64,000 nt of DNA from Metaphire vulgaris (GCA_018105865.1 CM030847.1:13098589-13162588); one strand, 5' to 3'. Shown: positions 36,092 through 47,459, counted from the first letter of the stretch. Program-made: numbers and translations. Notes: a model not told the origin generated them from the letters alone.

Positions 36092-37456
36092 TTGCCTAGA
36101 TTTAGTGAGACAGCAGACATAGACTCATATATGACTCTGTTTGAGAGAATTATGAAAAGTCATAATGTTGACGAGACATTGTGGTCAACCATTTTACAGA
36201 CCCAAATTCCAGAAAAGGCATTGATTGTTTATGATGATCTTGGCCCTAGAAGGTGTAAATTGTATGACCATGTGAAGGAAGCCTTGCTTCGTTGGTCATT
36301 TGTCCTGAACCATCGTTTTCTTGTTAGAAATGTAATTGATGACCCACTTGAAAAGAGAAGTGTAGGACCTTTTGCTAGGCCTAATACAGTTGATCCTGAA
36401 ATCGATGTATCAGAAATTTTGAAAATGATACATGAAGATGATTTGGTTTCTCAAAAGTGTGTGACTCTTTTGAATGGTCCACACAAACACAGACCTATTA
36501 TATCTATCTATTATAATAGCAAAGTAGTTATGCCATTCTTGGTAAGCAAACAATGGCTTACATCTGATGAATATAGAGAAACTGGAGATGATTATGTTCT
36601 GATAGATGAAATAAATGATTGTGAACTGGTGCCAATGGTTAAAATCAGAATAAAATGTAAAACCACATCTGGATTTTTAAATTGTGGATTAGTAGATAAA
36701 CTCCCAGGAAATATTGCATTGTTTTTGGGAGATGATGTTGATCCTATTGAGGTTGATTCTTTGGATGCATCGGCTAAGGATGTTTTGCTCAGTGTGAATA
36801 AAGATTCACATTTAGATGATTGTGTTGATACTGTCCTTGCATCAGATTCATGTATCACCAATCCCACTTTGATGGATTCAAGTCCAAATGATGAGTGCAG
36901 AGATACACTCATTGATGTCCTTGTTGACATGGTTTCTGAAGAATTCTTTGTGAGTGAATTCACAGGTTCAGTGGTTGAATCACTTACCAGTAATAACCCC
37001 ATTCTTTGTGATAACGATTATGATTTTGATGACATCAATTGGCAGTTGAATGATTTATTTGATGAAACTCTTATTTGTCATGTTGTTTCCTCCAATGATA
37101 AGGTGTCTCATGCGTTTAACCCAGATGAAGTTGTGGGGGTTAATTTATGTGCAGTTAAGCCTGATGTTGTGCAGCAAAAGGAATTAATTGGCTTTTCTGT
37201 TGATCCCATGGACAATAATTTGATTCCGTCCAAGGATTCTTTGACTTTTTCTCAAGAGATTGTTGTTAGTGAACCAGTTGTGTTAGATGTGGTTTCACCT
37301 GATGAATTTGCAGTACAGAGGAAAATTAACAGAGCTAAACCTTGCCCTACAACTGATTACCATATGATAAATGGGAAATTCATGAGAATGTCTAATAATT
37401 TGCTCTATTTTCTTCTGAAGAAAGATGTCATTTACCCAGTTAAATATGGATTGTGA
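36092..37456 (+). CDS. Gag/protease-region ORF of the LTR element
   Basis: A 454-codon frame. The N-terminus (PRFSETADIDSYMTLFERIM, IPEKALIVYDDL) matches the capsid pattern of gypsy-like gag proteins. From about residue 140 the segment KVVMPFLVSKQWL, VPMVKIRIKCKTTSG and LPGNIALFLGDDV resembles the degenerate protease/linker region, but no DTG or DSG active-site triad is visible and no zinc knuckle remains. A long acidic stretch follows. It overlaps the next frame by 32 bases (37425-37456). Confidence 0.65.
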   Translation: MPRFSETADIDSYMTLFERIMKSHNVDETLWSTILQTQIPEKALIVYDDLGPRRCKLYDHVKEALLRWSFVLNHRFLVRNVIDDPLEKRSVGPFARPNTVDPEIDVSEILKMIHEDDLVSQKCVTLLNGPHKHRPIISIYYNSKVVMPFLVSKQWLTSDEYRETGDDYVLIDEINDCELVPMVKIRIKCKTTSGFLNCGLVDKLPGNIALFLGDDVDPIEVDSLDASAKDVLLSVNKDSHLDDCVDTVLASDSCITNPTLMDSSPNDECRDTLIDVLVDMVSEEFFVSEFTGSVVESLTSNNPILCDNDYDFDDINWQLNDLFDETLICHVVSSNDKVSHAFNPDEVVGVNLCAVKPDVVQQKELIGFSVDPMDNNLIPSKDSLTFSQEIVVSEPVVLDVVSPDEFAVQRKINRAKPCPTTDYHMINGKFMRMSNNLLYFLLKKDVIYPVKYGL

Positions 37457-38123
37457 TTTAGATTCACAGTTGAGTCCCAAAATTTGTTCAGACATTAATA
37501 TATTGCCAAATTTCTTTGCTCTTGTAAGCAATGTGGATTGTCTAATGATGGGTGTTATTGGATGTTTGCCCAACTATGATGAATATGGGGGCAAATTTTT
37601 GCATTCACTTCTGAATATTTGTGAATTTTTCACAGAGATGTGTTTGAATAAGAGAGGTGATGCACAGACTTTAGGTCCCATGCTTGTTGAGACTGTTCAA
37701 CAGTTTTTGTGTCTGAAAGGTGTCTTACCAGATACAGTTTTTGGAATCATGTCTGACCAGTTGAAGGATTTGATCAGCTGTTGTGGTCAGTCATTTATTC
37801 ATATGTCATTTGATGAAGATGCAATGAAGATTGTGCTTGGTCCAAATGAATTGGTATTTGCATGCTTGAACCTGGAGGGGAATCCAGATTTGGACATTAA
37901 CCTTGGATCCAGTCAAAACCATAGAGAAATTGTCCCAGTCACTGAATTTAGTCAAAATTTAGTGACTGATACCAAGCAAACACCAAGGCTTGAGGAAAAC
38001 TCAGGACAGTTATATGTTTCAAAAGAAACAGATGCACGCGATTCAACCAGTTGCTTGACTAATGGCAAAGTACATCCAGTAAAGTTCAAACAGGTTACAG
38101 CAAACAGGCCTGTTACATGTTGA
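37425..38123 (+). CDS. Unrecognised ORF in the LTR element
   Basis: A 232-codon frame that overlaps the previous ORF by 32 bases in another frame, so it is either a frameshifted continuation or a separate protein. It is not a recognisable RT, integrase or envelope: no signal peptide, no membrane helix, no catalytic motif. The middle is rich in Cys, Leu and Phe (LHSLLNICEFFTEMCLNKRG), the end acidic and Ser/Thr-rich. It lies where gypsy elements normally have the protease-RT linker. Confidence 0.5.
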   Translation: MSFTQLNMDCDLDSQLSPKICSDINILPNFFALVSNVDCLMMGVIGCLPNYDEYGGKFLHSLLNICEFFTEMCLNKRGDAQTLGPMLVETVQQFLCLKGVLPDTVFGIMSDQLKDLISCCGQSFIHMSFDEDAMKIVLGPNELVFACLNLEGNPDLDINLGSSQNHREIVPVTEFSQNLVTDTKQTPRLEENSGQLYVSKETDARDSTSCLTNGKVHPVKFKQVTANRPVTC

Positions 38124-38154
38124 TGTTAGCCATGTTGCATTAGGATCATATCAG

Positions 38155-38673
38155 TTGAGACCTAATAAACCTTCTCCAAGTTATACTAAAGTTGAACAGA
38201 AAACTGTAAACACAGTTGAGAGTTCTGTTGAAACCCCAAGTTCTTTTGAAGAACAGCTGCAAAACAAAGCAAAACATTTGGATTGTGATCAATCCCAAGA
38301 GTTGAAATCTCTAATTCTCAAACATGAACAGGTTTTCAGTCATAAACCTGGGAAAACTGATTTGATTTCACATAGAATTAATCTTAAGACTGATATCCAA
38401 CCAGTGTATGTTGCATCATATAGGTTATGGCCTGACAAGATTGAATTTGCCAAGGATGAAGAGAAACAATTGTTAGTTAACCAGTTAACACTTGGTAACT
38501 TAATGTACTATGGTCTGAAATATGAATTGTTGGTTCTGATACTGGAACTAAAGCCCCAGTCTAAGGATAAGCAAAAGCAGTCGTGGTTTCTAAACCATGT
38601 AATTTTCATGAGACCTGAAAGGAAACCTATATACATTTTAGTAGCTATCAGTATTCCAATGATTATTTTCTAA
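38155..38673 (+). CDS. Pre-RT linker of a gypsy-like pol
   Basis: Contains LILKHEQVFSHKPGKTDLIS followed by HRINLKTDIQPVYVASYR, the block that precedes motif 1 in gypsy-like RTs (F.D.PG.T.L..H.I.). The RT core then disappears: after EEKQLLVNQLT the frame shifts to unrelated sequence, with no catalytic YxDD. A large internal deletion is the simplest reading. Confidence 0.7.
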   Translation: MRPNKPSPSYTKVEQKTVNTVESSVETPSSFEEQLQNKAKHLDCDQSQELKSLILKHEQVFSHKPGKTDLISHRINLKTDIQPVYVASYRLWPDKIEFAKDEEKQLLVNQLTLGNLMYYGLKYELLVLILELKPQSKDKQKQSWFLNHVIFMRPERKPIYILVAISIPMIIF

Positions 38674-38790
38674 GTTGTGCCAAAGCAACAGGTGTTTATT
38701 ATGAGTGTTGCTCATAAAGTTCTTTCTACACTTAGGTTGATAGTGTATAGTTATGTAGAGTTAGCACATAAAGTTGAATTGTAAGAGATG

Positions 38791-38953
38791 TCTTGTTAAG
38801 TACAGACCACTGACATTTATTCATAAGATGGGAAGACATAATGCGAAGCTTCTGCGCTGGTGGTTAGAACTTCATCAATATTCCTTGGAGATAAGACATA
38901 GGCCTGGCAGAGATAACTTGTTGCCAGATATTCTTAGCATGCCATCAGATTAA
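38791..38953 (+). pseudogene. RNase H C-terminal remnant
   Basis: Encodes YRPLTFIHKMGRHNAKLLRW then WLELHQYSLEIRHRPGRDN and LLPDILS, the end of the gypsy-type RNase H domain. A stop follows at 38951 and no integrase is found before the 3' LTR. Confidence 0.8.
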
Positions 38954-39261
38954 GTAAGGTTCATACTGTAGTTAGGTTTTTATTTGAGTAATGTCGTGTA
39001 AGTAATGCATAGGATATAAGAGTTTAAGTTAGTGTAAGTAAGATACTGAGTAATGTAATATAACTACAAGGAGTTGCTCAGTTTTGTTGAGTGATTGTTT
39101 TTGACTCGAGGTGATGTCTTCTACCGTTACCCCAAGTTCTATTAGTTGAGTTGTAAGAAGTATAAGTTGTTCTTCACAAGCTCATTTCAAAGATTGTTCC
39201 TGATTTTTTGGGTTTTTGAAATTGACGTGATGATCCATCCCGTAGGCTCGTGTATTAGGGG

Positions 39262-39943
39262 TGTAATGGTAACAAGTTCGCGCCTTACTAAGCAGGTAAT
39301 TAGCATAGATTGATGCATAAGTTAACTATATGTGTGCTTGCTTCTATGTATCGCTTCAGCGAATAAGAAAACGTCGTTTCGGCAGTTGACGAGCGTGGAG
39401 AACGGTGATTGGTGGACGACGAAAAGCGTCGACGGTTGGTGTTTAAACGAGGTCGTTGGAACGCGGCGGAGGCGAAGGTCGTTCGGAAGAGAATTCGGCG
39501 ACGATAGAAGATTGTCTTCTTGTTTATTTAAACTGTTGAATTACATATTTATAATCGTATCGAAGCGAAATCGTACGGTTGTGGTTATCAGGACCTATTT
39601 GATAGAGTCGCTGTGTTTCGCAGGACTCTTGTTTTATTGTTGATTCAAAACTGATGGTAGTCAGCTGTTGTAGTTTAGCGTCATTAGCGACGTTGTTGCC
39701 ATATAGGTACTGTCGTTTTGCTTAGTGAAAAATTTGTAGGTCCTGAATACTAATTTGATTTGATGATCGCTATTGCTGAAAAGAGATATTAATTAGTTAA
39801 GATTAAAATGTATTTCATAAGAAGGAAGTTGTTAGAGAATTAATGTTGATAGGGTTGGCCTAGGAGATAAAATATTCTCCATTATAATTAAATACCCCTA
39901 GACGATAACGATAGCCGTTAAAGAGAGATAGGCGTCCGTCACA
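39262..39943 (+). repeat. 3' LTR (682 bp)
   Basis: Starts TGTAATGG, ends CCGTCACA. Full-length version of the LTR, with 143 bp (39792-39934 or equivalent) absent from the 5' LTR. The preceding purine tract (GTATTAGGGG) is short. Confidence 0.9.
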
Positions 39944-40035
39944 ATATATAAATGACCGATGACGAATTACTATCCAAAATTTCAAAGTTTGCTGATGATA
40001 CAACGATATGTAGAAATATAGACTCGGAGGAGGAT

Positions 40036-40206
40036 CAGTGTTTAATCTAAACTCCTGGACTCCGGCGGGAAAACTTAAAAGCCGGGGGGAACTGCTAGGG
40101 GCCGATGTTAGTCCATGTAGTATTCCAAAATTTCTAGAGGGGAATTTGAAATTTCCGGGGAAAAGGACAATTTTCCACCCCCGAAAACGGCCTAGATTAA
40201 ACACTG
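40036..40206. mobile_element. 171-bp hAT MITE with perfect TSD
   Basis: Ends CAGTGTTTAATCTAAAC and GGCCTAGATTAAACACTG (inverted), TSD AGGAGGAT at 40028-40035 and 40207-40214. It interrupts the CR1 element shortly after the FADD block. Interior is C/G-run-rich, without ORF. Confidence 0.93.
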
Positions 40207-40949
40207 AGGAGGATGCTAAAATTTGACAGGAGGGTGTAAGGAAATTGTTTCAGTGGTCTGTGGACTGGCAAATGCTTTTCAATATTGATAAGTGTTCTGT
40301 AATGCATGTTGGGAAATATAATACTGGTAATGAATATTCTTTAGGGGAAGGTTCTAACCACAACAGAAAAAGAAAGAGACTTGGGGTAATCATCCATAGA
40401 AGTATGGATCCATCTCACCAATGCATGGAGGCAGCAAAAAAGGGTAACCAAATGTTGGGAATGATGAAAAGGGCAATAGTGAGTCGAGACAAAGATACAG
40501 TATAATCATCAAACTTTATACAATGTATGTCATTGGTAATGTCTCATCTAGAATACTGTGTTCAGGCATGGAATCCATTCTTGTCAAAAGATATAGAGCT
40601 TTTAGAAAAAGTGCAAAGACGAGCAACGAAGATGGTCAATGACTTCAATATTGTGGACTGACAACATTAGAAAAGGAGAAGAGAGAGAGGGGATTTGATA
40701 GAAACATACAAAATAATGACTGGGAAAGTAGATGTGCCATACGATCGATTCTTTACTTTGGCACACTATAGCAGCACAAGAGGCCACAAATGCAAATTGC
40801 TTAAGCAGAGGGGTGGTCCAAGAAAGAAAAAATTTTGGTGCAAAGGTTGTGGACAAATGTAACAGTTTGGACGAGGTGGGAGTGAGAGTTGAAACAGTAA
40901 ACGGATTCAAAGGCTATCTCGATAAACTAGGTTATTGAATGCCGATGGT

Positions 40950-41005
40950 TACATCAGTGGTTTTCACACAGGCTTACTTAGCCTCCTAAACCACTTAAAA
41001 TCACA
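40950..41005 (+). repeat. R1 repeat, short copy
   Basis: CAGTGGTTTTCACACAGGC then TAGCCTCCTAAACCACTTAA matches the 3' half of R1. Confidence 0.7.
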
Positions 41006-41912
41006 TTATTAAGCGCCGGAACTCAACGCTCGTACAGGACCTACCTTGACCTTTTTTAAAGTAAAGTAAAATCTCATGTATTTCTATAGCGCCTTGTAAA
41101 GCAGCAAAACAGTAGCTGCTTATTCTTAGGCCCTCAGCCTTTCTTAAAATAGCTATGGGGAAGGTATATTTATCAGCCAGGCAATAGTCAACATCCAAAG
41201 GGCAGTGAGGCTACGTTGTTACAGCTATTGAGAGAATGATTTTAGAAAAGGGAAGGATTTAAGCTTAGACCTGAAGACTTGAGGAGATAATGCAGAAATT
41301 ATAGGAAATGAGGATTCAGATTTTATTGTTTGAAAGTGTCCAAGACCGCGGAGGGAAGCGGGGATCGAGTTCCAAAGTTCAGGTGAGGCGTATGAGAAGG
41401 CACGGTTGCAAATTTTCAGGGATGACTGAATCAGTGGGCGTGAAAGAGTGAGCTAAGATGATGAACGTATGGGTCGAGGAGACTGAGGGGTTAATAGTGA
41501 CCTAAGATAGACAGGTTTTGATGACTGAAGTGAGCTATGTGCAAGTGTTATTATCTTATATTGGATACGTTCTGTTATTTTAAGCCAGTGTCATGATTTT
41601 AGTATAGGTGAAATATGGGAGAATTTAAGTGATTTAGTAACAGCGGGAGCTAATGCATTTTGTATTGATTGCAATTTGTTGATGAAGGCTTTGGGAGGGT
41701 TAGAGTAGAGGGAGTGACAATAATCTAATTTGGAGTGGACTATTGAGGTGGCAATATAGGCAAAGGGCGTAGGCGGCGAAGGTCACGAATATGAACATAG
41801 CAAGCTTTTGAAAGTTGGGAGATTTATGATTCGAATTTTAGAAAGGAATCAAATTTGAATCCGAGCTTTCTTGCAGTTGGAACTGGGATTATTGTGGTGT
41901 CAGGAGCTAAAA

Positions 41913-42312
41913 CTAGCTTATTATTGTCAATTTTTGAAGTTGTTGAGGTAGTCCAATTAAAAGAAACTCTGTCTTCGATGGGTTGAGAGCGAGGAGATTA
42001 GATGACATCCATGCAGAGATTGAGGAGAATGCAGATTCAAGCTCAACAATAAATACATTAAATGAAAGAGGTGATAAGGAAAGAAATAGCTGAGTGTCAT
42101 CGGCATAGAGTTTGTGATTTAAATTGAGGGAATTAATTAAAGATGAGAACGGTGAGGTGTGCTGGCTGAACAGTACGGATCCGAGAATAGATCCTTGAGG
42201 TACTCCAAAATCTACACTGCGAGATAGAGAAATTTGGCTAAGACAGGACACTTGAAAAGACTGGGATTTAAAGTCAGATGCAAACCAAAGTGAGCTTTTC
42301 CAGATATGCCAA

Positions 42313-42358
<46 letters not shown>

Positions 42359-42494
42359 AAGAGAGAAAGCAGAATTTTGTGATATATGGTATCAAATGCA
42401 GCAGAGAGGTCAAGCAGACAATGGCCAGTAACTTGTCGAATACCAATTGCGGTTTTAAGAGTCTGTCATGAATGTAAGGCGAGAACGGTTTCAA
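41913..42494 (-). CDS. Family E reverse transcriptase segment
   Basis: A 193-codon frame with VPQGSILGSVLF, HKLYADDTQLFLSL (catalytic YADD) and SSNLLALNPSKTEFLLIGLP. The N-terminal part of the frame is an SLSL repeat encoded by the (GA)n array at 42318-42366, which sits between RT blocks. Confidence 0.75.
42318..42366. repeat. (GA)n microsatellite inside the RT
   Basis: About 48 bp of GA with two AAAG interruptions at its right end. Confidence 0.95.
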
Positions 42495-42849
42495 TTGAGT
42501 GATGTTTAGTGTAGGCAGGCTGATGAGTAGTATATAGCGAGTTATTTTAAAGATGTTCAGTCATCTAGAAAGCGCGATTTTCTCAGTAAGTTTTGATAGA
42601 TGTGAAAGATTTGAGATGGGGCGATAGTTATTAAGGTCTTCTCTGCCGAGATCAGGCTTTTTTAGGAGAGGAGTGACAATAGAGTTTTTGAACGAAGATG
42701 AGAAAGTGCCTGAGGTAAGAGAGAGGTTAATGATTCTATTTATGATGGGCGTAAGCACGATGGCACACTGTTTGAGTAAAGAGGTAGGTATGGGATCTAG
42801 GTCACATTGTTTGTTTGGAAAGGAAGGTAGCAGTTTGGATACCTCTTCA

Positions 42850-43382
42850 TCAGTTGCAGGATTGAAGCTGGATAAATTGCATGGAGGTTGTGGGGAGAGG
42901 GTAATGAGGAGAGGTGGTTTGAGTAATTAGTGGAAGACACACAAGGACACTGCGAATCTTTGAGTATTTTACAGATAAGAAATTAGCAAAAGATTCAGCA
43001 AGTTCGGACAGGGAAACAAACGGTTTTGATTCTTTGCGATGGAAAAGCTCATTTACAGTTTTCCAGAGCTTTCGTCGGTTTGAGCTATTTGTGGAAATTA
43101 TATTAGAATAGTAATTCTTTTGGGCAGATGTAAGGATATTATGGTAGCGGTTGGTGGCGGAACGAAGTTTTAAAAGGTCAGATGGAAAATGTGTTCTATA
43201 ATATTTTCGTTCAAGACGTCTGCGAAATGAATTGAAAGAATGAATGAAAGAGTTTTCGCAGGGTTTGCTGTTGTGAGATGAAAGAGGTCTTGTGATGATA
43301 GGATCAAGAAGACTGGATAACACAGAATTGTATTTATTGATCAGTGACAGCAGAGTAGTGGGGGTTAGTAATGAGTTCAGAT
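42850..43382 (-). CDS. Family E endonuclease-RT linker
   Basis: A frame encoding PIITRPLSSHNSKPCENSF, SFRRRLERKYYRTHFPSDLL, YYSNIISTNSSNRRKLWKTV and LFHRKESKPFVSLSELAESF. The plus-strand copy at 59.2-59.6 kb has the same blocks. Its continuous frame runs on into the hAT insertion, where it is not coding. Confidence 0.7.
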
Positions 43383-44370
43383 CAGAGATGTAGCAAGTAC
43401 ACAAGACTTCAAGTACAAGTATAATTACAAGTACAAGTACATGCATTCTATAAACCTCGAGTACGAGTACAAGTACAAGTACCTGGCCTACAAGTACAAG
43501 TAGAAGTACCAAAGCCTCAAGTACAAGTACAAGTACCGATGCTCATAGCCAAGTGCAAACAGCAAGTAGGCCTATGATTAGCTGTCTGTAGCTGTGTTAG
43601 CATAGCTGTAGCTGTTGGTCACAGTTACACGTGTAGCTGTCTGTCACAATTATTCAATAAACTGGACACAATTAGCAACGAAGTTTAGTCATAATGCCAA
43701 TTCATTAGTCACAGTAGTGAACAATCTCAATACCATCACAGTTGCCTACCCCGGAATGCTGTATAAATTATTAGTAATAAATTTCACCAGCCTGTCAGTG
43801 TGCTTCATTTTAAAATGTTTCACAAAGTTAGACGCTGTACCGCATTTGTCTGTTATAACTGTCACTTTATTTGTACACAATTTACATTTACCTCTAAGAC
43901 TTTTTTGCAACTTTGTAATCAGTCAATGCAAACTTAACGACACGAGGCACTTTGCACTCAAATGCTTTATCTTCAGCCATGTTGATCCTGTTATTGTTTG
44001 CCTATGCCACAGAGTATTTAATAGGCTGTGTTTAATTTAAATGCTCTGCCTGACCAACGGACAAGACCACATAGTTCTTCATCAGCCTAGCAGCTGCCTA
44101 CTTAGTGCTTAGTGACAAAGATGTAGCAAGTACACAATGCTTTAAGTACATGGCCTCCAAGTACAAGTACAAGTTTGGCTGTTAAACTTCTGACCGCCTG
44201 TTGTTATGACGATGATGTTTCTATCTTAGTTATTTATCTTAGTTATTAGTACATGCATTCAAAAAACTCCGAGTACAAGTACAAGGACCTGGCCTTCAAG
44301 TACAAGTACAAGTACTACAAATTTGTACTCCAGTACAACTCAAGTACAAGTACCAAGTACTACATCTCTG
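43383..44370. mobile_element. hAT-type element with CAAGTA-rich ends
   Basis: A 988-bp insertion: left end CAGAGATGTAGCAAGTAC, right end GTACTACATCTCTG (inverted). TSD GTTCAGAT (43375-43382) and GTTCAAAT (44371-44378). Both ends and a second block at 44117-44180 are full of CAAGTACAAGTAC repeats. The 141-codon frame inside (43615-44040) has no transposase motif. Confidence 0.85.
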
Positions 44371-44937
44371 GTTCAAATGATTTAATGATGTCACAGAACA
44401 AGGCTACGTCAATTTTTTAAGACGGCGGAATGAGTAGGTGCCACGAGGCGGAGGAGTTGGCGAGTAGATACTTCAAATGATGGGAAAATGATCAGTTGGA
44501 GAGAATTGACTGATTACTGAAATTGGATATAATGATGAAGAAGAAGACGTGATGAGCAAGTCTAAAAAGTGTGAGTAGGATGTGTTGTGTGAGATTTGTC
44601 TGAGTGAGCAGTTGTATGAATTTGATAGAGTTAGGATCGTCATTCTTATCAACATGTACATTTAAATAACCAGTAATAAAGAACTCATGTGGAGAGCCTA
44701 AAAATGAGGCAAATTCGTCAAGGATGTAATAAATGAGGTGGAGTATTTTTATGATGATGGGGAAGGCCGATAAATGTTGAAACTTGATTGGCGAGCGAGA
44801 GGAAGATTGAGAGTGACTGATGAAAATTCAAATGAGGAGAAATTCATTGATGACGAGTTGCTAATTTGTATATGATCACGAATGAGGAAAGCGGTGCCTC
44901 AACCTAGATTAAAAGAGCAGTTGGTAGACTTTTTGAA

Positions 44938-46900
44938 CGAGGTGATTTAGTTGCTGCACGAGCTAAGGCATTTTAATAGATTTAATAGTTTACATATGGA
45001 AGCCTTTGGAAGATTGTGAAACAGTGAGTTGCAGTAGAGTGAACTATTAGAGTGAACAATAGTGGGAGCAATTAAATATCAAGATAGGGACCAAGGATAT
45101 GTAGGTTGCGAATGTGAGCATAACAGGTTTTTTATAGTTGAGCTATGTGAGCTTACAAATTTAGGGAGGAGTCAAAAATAAATCCAAGATTTTTTGCAGT
45201 TGGAACAGGGATTATTATTATGTCTGGGATTAAACCAGTGTGGGAATTTCAATTTTTTCAGTTGTTGTGGCAGTACAATTAAAAGAAATTCTGTTTGGGA
45301 GGGATTGAGGGCAAGGAGATTAGTTGACATCCACGATGAGATGAACGAAAGTGCTGACTCGAGTTCAGAGCAATCTGTGAAAAAATGCTTTAAATGAAGA
45401 CGGAGTAAAAGAAAGCAATAACTGAGTGTCGTCTGCATAGAGTTGATGATTAACTTTGAGAGAGTTGATTAAGGATGACAGTGGGTTAGTGTAGAGACTG
45501 AACAAACCGGTCCAAGAACAGATCGCTCTGGTACTCCACAGGAGAGTGATGAAGGCAAGAAATTGTAAAGGATCTAGACTGGATATAAGACTGGAACCAG
45601 CGGTGAGCTATATAAGATATTCCAAACCAGAGGGAAAGGCGTTTCAGTAAGATTTTGTGATCTGTTGTATCGAAGGCAGCAGAAAGATCAAGGAGACAGT
45701 AACTTGTTGAAATCCAATGGCAGTGAGGAGCTTGTCATAAATGTATGTGAGGACGGTTTCTGTTGAATGAATGTTTTGTATAAGCGGATTGATGAGTGTT
45801 GCATAAGGAGTTTTTTGACAGGTGCTCAGTTAGCCTGGAAAGAACGATTTTCTCTATGAGTTTGGAGAGGACAGACAGGTTTGAAACGGGGCGATAGTTG
45901 TTGAGATCTTCTCTGTCGATGTTTGGTTTTGAAAGATGCGGAGTTACAAGGGAATTTTTAAATGACCATTTTTGAATTTTCCTGTGGAAAGAGATACATT
46001 GATAATTTTTATAGTTGGTACTATAGCAGAGGCACACTGTTGGAGAGGAGAGGTTGGCAATTGGATCAATGCTGCATTGCTTGTTTGGAAAGGACTGCAG
46101 GAGTTTAGATACTTCTTCCTCAGTCGCAGGAGTGAAGCAGGAAAAATCGGAAATGAGCTTCTGGTGGTGATGGGTGATGTGGAGAGGTAGTTTGATTGGT
46201 CATAGTAGAATTTAGAGTGGTGCGGATCTTAGACATTTTTCGGGAAAAAAATGAGCAAATGATTCAACAAGTTGCGAGATGATAATGGAGGATGGTAAAC
46301 ATTGAAAATGGTTAATTTCGTGTACGGGAGTTTTAGAGTGACTGATGAGCATTCAAATGATGAAAATTGTATTGATGATGAACTAGTTATTTGAATGTGA
46401 TCGCGGATGAGGAAGGCTGTGCTTCCTCCGATGTTGGAAGAAGAGTAGGTGGATTTGGTTATTCTGTGAAAGCTTATTAAGAGTGAAGCCAGATGGGGTG
46501 GCTTCTATCAATTGAGATGCAGTTGTCGATGGTGATACCCAGGTTTCGGTCAATGCAATTACATCAGTTGTTGAAGGTTGTATGTGTTTTGAGAGCAAAA
46601 TAATGTGTGTTTTGAGAACAAGGACTCCAATCGTGAGTGAGCTATTTCATGTAATTAATGTTTATGCTTAGGATTTGTGAGCGATCCAGAGGGTGCAGAG
46701 TGTTATGTGTGATTGTATAGGTCCCGGGTTTGGATGAATGTCACCCGAAAGAACAAGTAGAATCTTGATAATATCTGCATAAGTGGAGAGTGAAAATTTT
46801 GATCGACGTGAAGCTGAAACGAGGGACGCAGGTATTTTGTTCAGGTGGGCATACTGATCAACAGCAGTGGAATGGGTCAGAATATTTGTCGGCTTCCGTG
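44938..46900 (-). mobile_element. Second L2-like family E copy, 3'-incomplete
   Basis: Minus strand: EN N-terminus DVIALTETWVSPSTTASQL (46.5 kb), a deletion to the linker, RT NNYRPVSNLSVLSKLIEKIV and AYTKHSFNRNR (45.8-45.9 kb), MSTNLLALNPSQTEFLLIVL (45.3 kb). It abuts the 5' end of the 41.1-44.9 kb copy at about 44938. Multiple stops. Confidence 0.8.
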
Positions 46901-47094
46901 AGATTTATTTCAAGACAGAAATGTCTATTCGTTTGAAGAAAAAAATAACACTGTGCATTGATTCTTATTCTTAACATAGGTTCTCATTGTTATCGTGACG
47001 GCTGTGTTTGCCAAACTTTGCGTGTGCGCCAACTTGATATTCGCAACGTGCCAAACCTGCCAAAGGCAGCCTGAGCATAAGGCAGTAGTTGGCC

Positions 47095-47433
<339 letters not shown>

Positions 47434-47459
47434 GACAACAACAACAACCACCACCGGGC

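Larger units (their letters stand above)
34750..39943 (+). mobile_element. Gypsy-like LTR retrotransposon, internally deleted
   Basis: Flanked by LTRs that start TGTAATGG and end CCGTCACA, with a 4-bp TSD ATAT (34746-34749 and 39944-39947). Inside are gag-like, protease-like, pre-RT and RNase H segments in order, but the RT core and integrase are missing, so it is non-autonomous. Insertion is inside the CR1 LFLIYI|ND codons. The two LTRs differ by 7 substitutions over 530 aligned bp (counted by eye) plus one 143-bp indel, suggesting a fairly young insertion. Confidence 0.9.
34409..40945 (+). mobile_element. CR1-like non-LTR element split by an LTR retrotransposon and a MITE
   Basis: 34409-34749 encodes QHGFTKGRSCLTNLLDFLEE, YLDFAKAFDKVPH and ISGVPRGSVLGPLLFLIYI. 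After the LTR element the frame resumes at 39948 with IND, DDELLSKISKFADDTTICRN, is broken by a MITE (40036-40206), and continues with [50 protein letters not shown] and [15 protein letters not shown]. This is a typical CR1 RT and C-terminal region, with stops after about 40.5 kb. Confidence 0.9.
41055..44937 (-). mobile_element. L2-like element (family E), longest copy
   Basis: From 5' to 3' on the minus strand: APE endonuclease (44.9-44.4 kb: FFITGYLNVHVDKNDDPN, HFLDLLITSSSSS), EN-RT linker (RPLSSHNSKPCENSFIHSF, LLKLRSATNRYHNIL), RT (NNYRPISNLSHLSKLTEKI, VDFGVPQGSILGSVLF, YADDTQLFLSLSP, NLLALNPSKTEFLLIG), C-terminal domain and a 3' UTR ending TAGAAATACATGAGATTTTA. It is split by a hAT element (43383-44370) and a GA array. 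Frames are interrupted, so it is inactive. Confidence 0.88.

Noticed and set aside
43615..44040. Transposase gene in the 988-bp hAT element
   Set aside because: The 141-codon frame has no hAT dimerisation or catalytic motif and a composition like non-coding DNA.
43383..44370. CRISPR-like array from repeated CAAGTAC motifs
   Set aside because: Units are short, irregular, without spacers of constant length, and the element has hAT ends and an 8-bp TSD; the genome is eukaryotic.
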